NCBI RefSeq assembly: GCF_009687865.1
Contig: NZ_BLAE01000064.1
Span: 62,001 to 126,000, forward strand
Origin: Acrocarpospora macrocephala
GTDB taxonomy: Bacteria > Actinomycetota > Actinomycetes > Streptosporangiales > Streptosporangiaceae
Length of the DNA stretch: 64,000 bases
Direction of reading: 5' to 3'
A model generated the notes under the pieces. That model was not told the origin of the DNA. It worked only from the letters and a program-made list of their open reading frames with translations, and ran no database searches. The position numbers and the translations under genes are program-made. Below, piece by piece: positions 8,331-15,920 of the stretch (position 1 is its first letter; each line of letters starts with the position of its first letter).

Positions 8331-9086
8331 GTGTTGGTTTCCTTGGAGCGCGTCGCCCACGTTGGCGTGATCACTCTTCGCCGAGCTGACAAGCGCAACG
8401 CGCTGAACTTCGCGATGCGACAGCAGTTGCGGGAGGCTTTCGACGCCTTCGAGGCCGACGAGGAGCTGCGCTGCGCGGTGGTCGCGGCGGAAGGGCCGGT
8501 CTTCTGCGCCGGTGGCGACATGAAGGAGATGGCGGACGCGGCGCTCGGCGAAGTGCCCGCGGAGTGGATGCAGCTCACGGGCAGCACCGGAGCACTGGAG
8601 AAGCCGACGATCGCCGCCGTGGCGGGCCCGGCGCTGGCCGGAGGGTTCTACCTGGCGCAGAGCTGTGACCTGTGCGTCGTCGGCGAGAGCGCCACGTTCG
8701 CGATCACCGAGGCGAAGCGCGGGCGTGGGGCTCCCTGGGCGACGCCACTCATCTCGATGGTGCCGCAGCGCATCATGATGGAGTTGCTGCTGACCGGCCG
8801 GCCGCTGAGCGCGCGGAGGGCGTACGAGGTCGGGCTGGCCAACGCCATCGTCCCGGACGGCCAGGTGCTCGATGCCGCGCTCCAGATGGCCGAAGAGATC
8901 GCGGCGAACGCCCCGCTCAGCGTCCGGGCCGGCAAGCGGATGGTCGGGCTGGCCGCCGACCTGGGTCCGACGATGGCCAGGGAACCCAGCGAGTGGTTGT
9001 TCCGCAAGGCGTACACCAGCGAAGACGCCCGCGAAGGCCCCCGAGCCTTCGCGGAGAAGCGAGCGCCGGTGTGGAAGGGGCGATAG
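8331..9086 (+). CDS. Enoyl-CoA hydratase/isomerase family protein
   Basis: 251 residues of crotonase fold. The oxyanion-hole blocks are clear: VFCAGGDMKEMADA near residue 63 and AGPALAGGFYLAQSCDLCVV near residue 100. The C-terminal helices (ANAPLSVRAGKRMVGL and the FRKAYTSEDAREG region) are typical. The family hydrates or isomerises acyl-CoA double bonds; the substrate here is presumably an acyl-CoA formed by the CoA-transferase at 3043. GTG at 8331 is supported by GGAGGA 7 bp upstream. It is a single-gene unit transcribed away from the flavin reductase, with operator B just upstream. Confidence 0.9.
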   Translation: MLVSLERVAHVGVITLRRADKRNALNFAMRQQLREAFDAFEADEELRCAVVAAEGPVFCAGGDMKEMADAALGEVPAEWMQLTGSTGALEKPTIAAVAGPALAGGFYLAQSCDLCVVGESATFAITEAKRGRGAPWATPLISMVPQRIMMELLLTGRPLSARRAYEVGLANAIVPDGQVLDAALQMAEEIAANAPLSVRAGKRMVGLAADLGPTMAREPSEWLFRKAYTSEDAREGPRAFAEKRAPVWKGR

Positions 9087-9095
9087 GTCCTGGTG

Positions 9096-9917
9096 TCACG
9101 TCAGGATTGGGAACATCTCGTGGTCGAACGGCTTGTTCGGCTCAAGGCCCAGAGCGTCGGTGTGGCGCCAGGGCGCACCGGTGTAGAGGACGTCGGATCG
9201 CATGTAGGTCATCGCGAACCCGGTTCGTGGTCTGTCGGTCGTGTTGCGGGCCGCTCCGTGGATGGTGAGGTCCGCGTGAATGGTCGCGTCGCCCGGCTTC
9301 ATCGCCGAAGGGTCGGTCAGCGGCCACGCGTGTCTGGCGTACTGCTGCGCGACGAAGTCGGGGCGGACGTTCGTCTGGGCGTCTCTTCCCAGTGAGCCGA
9401 AGGTGTGGCTGCCGCTGACGAACTGGAGCGGGCCCATGTCCGGAGCCACCTCGCAGAGCGCGAGCCAGATGGTGATCGTGCCGGAGCGGTCGACCGGCAG
9501 GTAGGGGAAGTCCTGGTGCAGGTTCGTGGCGGCGTTGCCCGCCGACTCGGCGACCTTCTCGAAGATCGTTGAACGGAGGTAGCGGACGCTCTCGGCCTCC
9601 AGGAATCGGGCCGCCGTCTCTCCCATCCGCCGCGAGTAGGTGACCGCGTGGAAGAGGTGGTCGTAGTCGCCGGGGTTCTCGTACATCACATGCTGACGGC
9701 GGCTCGGTTCGGCTCCGATGTGCTTCTGCCCGCGCGAGCGGATGCGCTCAGGGTCCGGGGTCAGTTCCTCGCTGCGGGCCCGCAGCAGTTCGAGGCGCGC
9801 TTTCAGCTCCAGCGCCTGCTCCACGGGGATCAGCCCGGGAATCCTCGCCCATCCGTTGGCTCGGTAGTCGGCGACTTGCTGGTCCGAGACCACGGGGCCC
9901 TCGTTCAGTAGCTTCAT
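9096..9917 (-). CDS. Phytanoyl-CoA dioxygenase (PhyH) family protein
   Basis: 273 residues. It has the non-haem iron, 2-oxoglutarate-dependent PhyH pattern: TNLHQDFPYLP supplies the HxD-type iron ligands, LQFVSGSHTFGS follows, and IHGAARNTTDRPRTGFAMTY supplies the distal His and the Arg that binds 2-oxoglutarate. These enzymes hydroxylate acyl-CoAs or small molecules. ATG at 9917 is preferred over one at 9971 because the longer form would run through the operator at 9942 and the shorter one has an AAAGG site in place. It converges on the enoyl-CoA hydratase 9 bp away. The operator places it in the same regulon. Confidence 0.88.
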   Translation of the reverse strand: MKLLNEGPVVSDQQVADYRANGWARIPGLIPVEQALELKARLELLRARSEELTPDPERIRSRGQKHIGAEPSRRQHVMYENPGDYDHLFHAVTYSRRMGETAARFLEAESVRYLRSTIFEKVAESAGNAATNLHQDFPYLPVDRSGTITIWLALCEVAPDMGPLQFVSGSHTFGSLGRDAQTNVRPDFVAQQYARHAWPLTDPSAMKPGDATIHADLTIHGAARNTTDRPRTGFAMTYMRSDVLYTGAPWRHTDALGLEPNKPFDHEMFPILT

Positions 9918-9941
9918 TTGGCGGCCTTTCTGTCCGAGACT

Positions 9942-9959
9942 CGACCGACCAGTCGGTTG
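9942..9959. promoter_or_regulatory. 18-bp operator C upstream of the PhyH gene
   Basis: CGACCGACCAGTCGGTTG matches site A at 16 of 18 positions. It ends 25 bp upstream of the PhyH ATG at 9917, the same spacing as site B to its gene. Confidence 0.72.
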
Positions 9960-10039
9960 AGTGTCTGCCACAGCGTGATATCAGAACCAAGCGTCGAGCA
10001 CAAGTACCGGGCACGAGGGGCGGGAGACGCAGACCAACG

Positions 10040-10160
10040 ATCAGTCCTCCGAGGAGGTTGCGGCCGAGACGGTCGACCTCCTGGACGGTCAGCATGTCCC
10101 CGTCGCGGATGTGGGACAGCGCCTTCAGCAGCGCGGGCCGGTGCTCGGTGCGACCGCTAG
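10040..10160 (-). pseudogene. Serine recombinase (resolvase) N-domain fragment
   Basis: On the minus strand this stretch reads GRTEHRPALLKALSHIRDGD followed by MLTVQEVDRLGRNLLGGLI. That is the segment of the resolvase/invertase catalytic domain between the nucleophile region and the conserved Asp-Arg-Leu-(Gly/Ala)-Arg motif. The beginning (YxRVS with the catalytic Ser), the rest of the catalytic domain and the DNA-binding domain are missing. It is a relic of a transposon or integrated element, abutting the truncated VOC gene. Confidence 0.62.
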
Positions 10161-10183
10161 ATGAACGCGCCGGACACCCGGAT

Positions 10184-10720
10184 GTGACTGAGCACCTCGA
10201 TCTCGCCACCACCTCTGCAGCCCATCAGCCGGAGTTGGTCGCGTGCCTGAAGGCTCTCGGTGCGACGCCCGCCCACGTGGGCCAGGGCGAAGTGCCGTGG
10301 ACGGTCCTCGCCGACCCCGAGGGCAACGAGTTCTGCGTGCTGGAGCCCCGGGAGATCTACCGGGACACCGGACCGATCGCCGCGGTGGTGGTCGACTGCG
10401 CGGATCCGCGGGCCATGGCCCGGTTCTGGGGTGAGGCGATGGACTGGACCCTGCACGAGGTGACTGACGATCAGGCGACGTTGCGCTCCGCCAAGGGTGT
10501 CGGCCCGTATCTCGAGTTCCTCCGTACGCCCGGCGTGCAGACCGTGCCAGACCGCGTCCATCTTGACCTGCTGCCGTACCCCGGTGACGACAAGGCGGCG
10601 GAGGTGGCCCGGCTGCGGGCCCTCGGCGCCACCGACCTCGACCTCGGCCAGGGCGACGTCCCGTGGACGTGCCTGGCCGACCCGGAGGGCCACGAGTTCT
10701 GCGTCCTCGCCCCGTCCTGA
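10184..10720 (+). pseudogene. VOC-family (glyoxalase-like) protein, 5' truncated
   Basis: The reading frame encodes two VOC units: the tail of the first (HLDLAT, then HVGQGEVPWTVLADPEGNEF) and a complete second one (AVVVDCADPRAMARFWGEAM to PWTCLADPEGHEFCVLAPS). Intact proteins of this glyoxalase-like type run about 240-250 residues; here about 70 N-terminal residues are gone and homology stops at the resolvase fragment. GTG at 10184 could start a 178-residue product but has no visible ribosome site. Most likely a decayed gene; a shortened functional single-domain protein is possible. Confidence 0.6.
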
Positions 10721-10958
10721 CGCGGAGCCTTAACGACAGCTCGACACGTGAGCCCTGTGTGCTCATGCGTCATGGCCCGGGTGGGTTGGGCCGTCACCGA
10801 CAGACGGCCCCCAGCACGCATCCACACTGCCGAGCCCCGCACTTCACGGTGAAGTCCCACGTGGGCACCCGTACGTCCCCCCCGGCTGCTGGGCATCGTG
10901 GCTTCGCCCCGCGCGACCGCGATCACAAGCAGCGGCTGGCAGCCCTTGTCGGCCGGGC
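10721..10958. other. Gap without a confident gene
   Basis: No credible open frame. On the minus strand a short stretch near 10890-10950 reads DKGCQPLLVIAVARGEAT, faintly like the catalytic region of IS5-type transposases, but the match is too short and weak to call. Confidence 0.4.
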
Positions 10959-11524
10959 TCAGTCGGTGGGTGTGCCTATCGCGAAGACCGTCAGCAGTTG
11001 GGCCAGTGTTCGGTAGTAGCCGACCAGGACGGTCAGGTCGATCAGTTGCTGGTCGGTGAGGACGTTTGAGGCTGTCGTGAACTCCGCGTCGGTGACCGTG
11101 GCTGAGGTCAGCAGGGTCGTGACGAAGGTGGCGGCGGTGTTCTCGGCCGGGTCGGCGGAGTGGAAGGAGCCGAGGGAGAGGGCGGTCAGTTCGGGGTCGG
11201 TGAGGCCGGCCGCGCGGCCGACTCGCTCGTGTGCCCACCACTCGAAGGTGCTTCCGGTGGCGTGCGCCGTTTGCAGGATGGCGATCTCCCGGATCCGGGG
11301 GGTCAGGTCGGTGCCGAATCGGACGGCCGCGCCGAGAGCCTGCAACGCCAGGCCGACGCCTGGGGCGTGCAACATGATCCCGAACGGGCCGTGGAGCGAG
11401 CCGTCGGCGGCGGTGAGCGGGAAGTGTTGCACGCCCTTGGCCCGGTCTCCGCCCGCGATGGCCTGGTAGACCGCGTGCTGGGCCTGGTCCAGGTCGGCGG
11501 GGGTGAGCCGGGGCAGGCGCTCGG

Positions 11525-11528
<4 letters not shown>
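10959..11528 (-). CDS. Carboxymuconolactone decarboxylase family protein
   Basis: 189 residues of AhpD-like, all-helical fold. The segment RIREIAILQTAHATGSTFEWWAH with RVGRAAGLTDPEL carries the family's Glu and His positions but no CxxC pair, so it is the decarboxylase/lactonase-like rather than the peroxidase-like branch. ATG at 11528 overlaps the upstream CoxG-like stop as ATGA. As last gene of the molybdenum hydroxylase operon it may process the hydroxylated ring product. The exact reaction is unknown. Confidence 0.83.
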
Positions 11529-12181
<653 letters not shown>

Positions 12182-12184
12182 CGC

Positions 12185-13018
12185 TCAGCCCTTCCAGCCG
12201 GCCAGGCCATCGATGACCTCGTCGGCGCCGCAGTCGAAGAAGGCCATGATCCGGCACGGGCACGCCTCGCCGCCCTCGATCTTCCACGGGAAGGCCCCGA
12301 TGATCGCGCGCTGGTTGAGCACCGTCTTCAGATCGCCGCCGACGTTCTCGGCGTGGATGCAGCCGTCCTGGAACGCCAGGTGGTGCATGGGGAAGATGTC
12401 AGAGGTGATCTCCCGGCCGGACATGTGGTGAGTGTAGGTGTACTCGCCGAGGAACTCCTGATAGCTCATGCCCACGTGCGCCTCGAACTTCTTCAGCAGG
12501 TCGGGGCGCATGTTCCGGATGGTGGTGTTCATCGGGTGGTCGCCGGACCCGGCGTCGATGCCCCACCAGGCGATCTCCATGTCGGCCATCCACCTGGCCA
12601 GCCGCACGCTGCCGCCCGGGTGCATGGTGAAGTAGCGGACCAGGTCCTGCTTCTCCCGGCCCTGGTAGTAGTCGATGAACCCGGTGTGGATGATCAAGAT
12701 GTCGCCCTTGCGGACCTCCACCTTGGCGGTGATGTGCTCCGGCTCGATGAGGTCCCAGTCGGACACCACGTCGGAGACGTCCACGATCACCCCCGGGTGG
12801 ATCAGCTTGGTCAGCGGCAGCGAGGCCATGTCCAGGCCGCCGTCCGTGCCGTGCATCGGGCCGTCCAGGTGGGTGCCGCTGTGCAGGGAACTCTCGATCC
12901 GCTGCGAGACGATCTGGTTGGTCTGGAGGTTCTGGGTGTAGTACATCTTGCCGCCCGGGTAGCCGACCCAGCCGGGAGTGTGGATGCCCCAGGGGTGGGT
13001 CAGGTCGACGATCCGCAT
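12185..13018 (-). CDS. Cyclase family protein (metal-dependent, kynurenine-formamidase-like)
   Basis: 277 residues. The family's metal-binding signature HSGTHLDGPMH is clear near residue 66, with DILIIHTGF and GIDAGSGDHP further on. The fold is shared by bacterial kynurenine formamidase and isatin hydrolase, which open amide or lactam bonds. ATG at 13018 begins MRIVDLTHPW, the usual first strand. An 89-bp gap separates it from the Mo large-subunit gene, the only appreciable gap in this operon. It probably opens a ring or cleaves an amide in the product of the Mo hydroxylase. Confidence 0.86.
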   Translation of the reverse strand: MRIVDLTHPWGIHTPGWVGYPGGKMYYTQNLQTNQIVSQRIESSLHSGTHLDGPMHGTDGGLDMASLPLTKLIHPGVIVDVSDVVSDWDLIEPEHITAKVEVRKGDILIIHTGFIDYYQGREKQDLVRYFTMHPGGSVRLARWMADMEIAWWGIDAGSGDHPMNTTIRNMRPDLLKKFEAHVGMSYQEFLGEYTYTHHMSGREITSDIFPMHHLAFQDGCIHAENVGGDLKTVLNQRAIIGAFPWKIEGGEACPCRIMAFFDCGADEVIDGLAGWKG

Positions 13019-13107
13019 GATGTGGCTCCGTTCAATGTGAGTGATAGGTGTTCGATTGGAGTGAAGTCGGTTGGGCTGGTACGGCCACCGGCCCAGGTCA
13101 GCGGGCG

Positions 13108-15438
13108 TCAGGTGAGCAGGCCGCGAATCCGGGCGGGGTGGATGGGCACCGAGGTGATCGCGTTCGGCCGGCCGAGCGCGTCGTCCACGGCGGCGGCCAC
13201 CGCTGCGGCGACCGCCGTGGTGCCGCCCTCGCCCGCGCCCTTCACCCCCAGCGGGTTGATCGGGCTGGGCGCGTCCTCGGTGATCAGGGTCTCGATCGGG
13301 GGGATCTCCATCGCGGTGGGGATCAGGTAGTCCATGAACGTCGTGCAGAGCGGGGTGCCGTCCTCGGCGTACCGGAACTCCTCGTACAGCGCGCCGCCGA
13401 GGCCCTGCGCGACGCCGCCCGCGATCTGGCCCTCCACCAGGGTCGGGTTGAGCGCGCGGCCGACGTCGTAGCCGACGATGAACCGTTCGACGTGCGTCTG
13501 GCCGGTGCCGGGGTCGATCCGGACGACGGCGGCGTGCAGGCCGTACGGGTAGGTCATGTGGTCGGAGTGGAACCAGCCGTCGGCGGTCAGGCCCGGCGAC
13601 TCCTTCAGCTCGGCCGCGCCGGACGGGTCCAGCAGGCGGGCGATCTCGCCGAAGCTGAGGGCCCGGGCCGGGTCGGCGGTCACCAGGACCTTGCCGCCGG
13701 CCAGGCTGAGGTCCTCGACCGGGACGCCGAGGGTGTGCGCGGCCACCCGGCGGGCCTTGTCGGCCAGTGCCTGCGCGGCGTTGGACACCGCCGAACCGGC
13801 CATCACGGCCAGCCGGGTGGCGAACGCGCCCCGGCCGTACTCGAACTGGTCGGTACGTCCCCGGACCACCCGGATCGAGTCGTGCGCGATGCCCAGCACC
13901 TCGGCGGCGACCTGGGCCAGCACGGTGTCCACGCCCTGCCCGACCGAGGACGCGCCGCAGGTCACGGTGACCGCGCCGGAACTGTCCACCGAGATCCGGG
14001 CCCCCTCGTACGGCCCGATGCCGCTCTTCTCCACGAAGAACGCGAACCCGAATCCGGCCAGCTCCCCGGCCGCCCGGCGGGCCGCGACGTCACGCCGCAC
14101 GCCGTCCAGGTCGAACTTCTCCCACACCTTCGCGCGCAGCAGCGCGTAGTCGCCGGAATCGTGCACCAGCTCGGTGCCCATCGCCTGGATCGGCCGCTCG
14201 TACGGCATCGCCTCGGCCGGGATGAAATTGCGCTCGCGCACCTCCACCGGATCCAGCCCCAGCTCACCGGCGATCCGGTCCACCAGGCGCTCCCGGGCGA
14301 AGGTGCCCTCGTAGCGGCCCGGCGAGCGGTAGGTCCCGGCCGGGGTCTTGTGGGTCAGCCGGACCTGGGCGCGGACCCGGAAGTTCGGGATCCGGTAGGG
14401 CCCCGGCAGCATCGAGGCGGTCAGCGAGGCCACCGTCGCGCCGTGGGTGCGCACGTAGGCGCCCTGGTCCAGGACGAAGGCGGCGTCCAGCGCCTCGATC
14501 ACGCCGTCCGCCCGGACCAGGGCCCGCAGGCGGTGATGCTGCCCGCGGGAGTGGTTGGTGGCCACCAGGTGCTCCTGCCGGTCCTCGATCCACTTGATCG
14601 GGCGGCGCAGCCGTACGGCGGCCAGGGTGACCAGGACGTCCTCGGGGTAGAGCTCGCCGCGCGGGCCGAAGCCGCCGCCGACGTGGGTTTCCCGGACCTG
14701 GACCTGGCGGGGCGGCAGGCCGCACATGGCGGCGACCGCCTCCCGGTTCCAGAACGGCACCTTGGCCGCGCCGTCCACGATCAGCTGCTGCTCGGCCGCG
14801 TCGTAGACGGCCGCCAGGCCCCGGCACTCCATCGGCACGCCGGTGTGCCGGCCGATCCGGGCGTCCGACTCGATCACCCGGTAGCCGGGTCCTGGGGCGG
14901 CGAAGGCGGCGGCCACGTCGCCGTACTCCACGGTGAAGGCGGTGGCCTGGGAGTCCTGCGCGGGCAGCTGGTGGCCCAGGCCCGCCGCCCAGGTGGCCTG
15001 CTCGGCGTCGAGCCAGGCCACCGGTTCGGCGTCGGCGTCCAGGTGCGCGGGCAGCGGGTCGAGGTCCAGCTGGACCAGCTCGGCGCCGTCCTCGGCCAGG
15101 TAGGCGGAGGTGGCGAAGACCACGGCGACCGGCTCGCCGACGTACCGGACGATCCGCCGGGCCAGCACCGGCTGCCGGTAGGGCAGCAGGTCGGCCAGCG
15201 GGGTCAGCCGGAACCCGATGGCGGGCAGCTCGGCGATGTCGGCGTGGGTCCAGGCGGCCACCACGCCGTCCAGCAGCAGCGCCGGGGTGACGTCGACGGA
15301 GCGGATCCGGCCGTGCGCGATGGGCGAGCGCACGACCCGCATGTGCAGCTCGCCGGGGCGGATGGTGTCGGCGGCGAACCGCCCGGCGCCGCGCAGCAGC
15401 ACCGGGTCCTCGATGCGCAGCGCCCGCGCCCCGATCAC
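13108..15438 (-). CDS. Molybdenum hydroxylase large (Mo-binding) subunit A
   Basis: 776 residues, xanthine dehydrogenase/CO dehydrogenase family. The N-terminal domain starts RIEDPVLLRGAGRF. The molybdopterin-binding blocks include HVGGGFGPRGELYPEDV near residue 247 and the C-terminal GVKGAGEGGTTAVAAAV, whose Glu is the expected catalytic base. The GTG start at 15438 overlaps the 2Fe-2S stop as GTGA; a longer frame exists but runs into the FeS gene. It hydroxylates a carbon next to a ring nitrogen or an aldehyde, with water as oxygen source. A second, distinct large subunit lies just upstream (15917-18319), which is unusual. Substrate unknown. Confidence 0.9.
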   Translation of the reverse strand: MIGARALRIEDPVLLRGAGRFAADTIRPGELHMRVVRSPIAHGRIRSVDVTPALLLDGVVAAWTHADIAELPAIGFRLTPLADLLPYRQPVLARRIVRYVGEPVAVVFATSAYLAEDGAELVQLDLDPLPAHLDADAEPVAWLDAEQATWAAGLGHQLPAQDSQATAFTVEYGDVAAAFAAPGPGYRVIESDARIGRHTGVPMECRGLAAVYDAAEQQLIVDGAAKVPFWNREAVAAMCGLPPRQVQVRETHVGGGFGPRGELYPEDVLVTLAAVRLRRPIKWIEDRQEHLVATNHSRGQHHRLRALVRADGVIEALDAAFVLDQGAYVRTHGATVASLTASMLPGPYRIPNFRVRAQVRLTHKTPAGTYRSPGRYEGTFARERLVDRIAGELGLDPVEVRERNFIPAEAMPYERPIQAMGTELVHDSGDYALLRAKVWEKFDLDGVRRDVAARRAAGELAGFGFAFFVEKSGIGPYEGARISVDSSGAVTVTCGASSVGQGVDTVLAQVAAEVLGIAHDSIRVVRGRTDQFEYGRGAFATRLAVMAGSAVSNAAQALADKARRVAAHTLGVPVEDLSLAGGKVLVTADPARALSFGEIARLLDPSGAAELKESPGLTADGWFHSDHMTYPYGLHAAVVRIDPGTGQTHVERFIVGYDVGRALNPTLVEGQIAGGVAQGLGGALYEEFRYAEDGTPLCTTFMDYLIPTAMEIPPIETLITEDAPSPINPLGVKGAGEGGTTAVAAAVAAAVDDALGRPNAITSVPIHPARIRGLLT

Positions 15439-15920
15439 GGCTCGCCGCGCATGGCTCGGGCGGCGCACATCGTCGAGGTCAGGATGTTCTGGTAGCCGGT
15501 GCAGCGGCACAGGTTGGAGGAGAGCACCTCGCGCAGTTCGGCCTCTTCCGCGTCCGGATGTTCCTCCAGGTAGCCGGCGATCAGCACGAGGAAACCGGGG
15601 GTGCAGAACCCGCACTGGAGGCCGTGGTTCTCCCAGAACGCCTGCTGCACCGGGTGCAGGCGCTCCTCGTCCGGGGCCAGGCCCTCCACCGTGCGCACCG
15701 AGGTGTCCTCGGCCTGGACGGCGAACATCAGGCAGGACCGGACCGGCTGCCCGTCCACCAGCACCGTGCACGCGCCGCAGACGCCGTGCTCGCAGCCCAG
15801 GTGGGTGCCGGTCAGGCCGCAGTCCTCGCGGAGCGCGTCGGCCAGGGTGCGGCGGGGCTCGACCGCGATCTCGTACCGGTCGCCGTTGACGTACAGGCGG
15901 AGCGGAATCGCGGAGCTCAT
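15435..15920 (-). CDS. Molybdenum hydroxylase small subunit, two [2Fe-2S] clusters
   Basis: 161 residues, the normal size for the small subunit. The plant-ferredoxin-type cluster is bound by CEHGVCGACTVLVDG and a later Cys (RSCLMF); the second cluster by CGFCTPG and LCRCTGYQNI. It passes electrons from the Mo site to FAD. ATG at 15920 overlaps the upstream large-subunit gene as ATGA. It sits between two large-subunit genes, so it may serve both. Confidence 0.93.
   Translation of the reverse strand: MSSAIPLRLYVNGDRYEIAVEPRRTLADALREDCGLTGTHLGCEHGVCGACTVLVDGQPVRSCLMFAVQAEDTSVRTVEGLAPDEERLHPVQQAFWENHGLQCGFCTPGFLVLIAGYLEEHPDAEEAELREVLSSNLCRCTGYQNILTSTMCAARAMRGEP

Noticed and set aside
9917-9971. 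An 18-residue N-terminal extension of the PhyH protein
   Set aside because: It would place coding sequence over operator C and has no better ribosome site than the ATG at 9917.
10721-10958. Possible IS5-type transposase piece (DKGCQPLLVIAVARGEAT, minus strand)
   Set aside because: Only about 18 residues with weak resemblance; no inverted repeats or further transposase blocks nearby.
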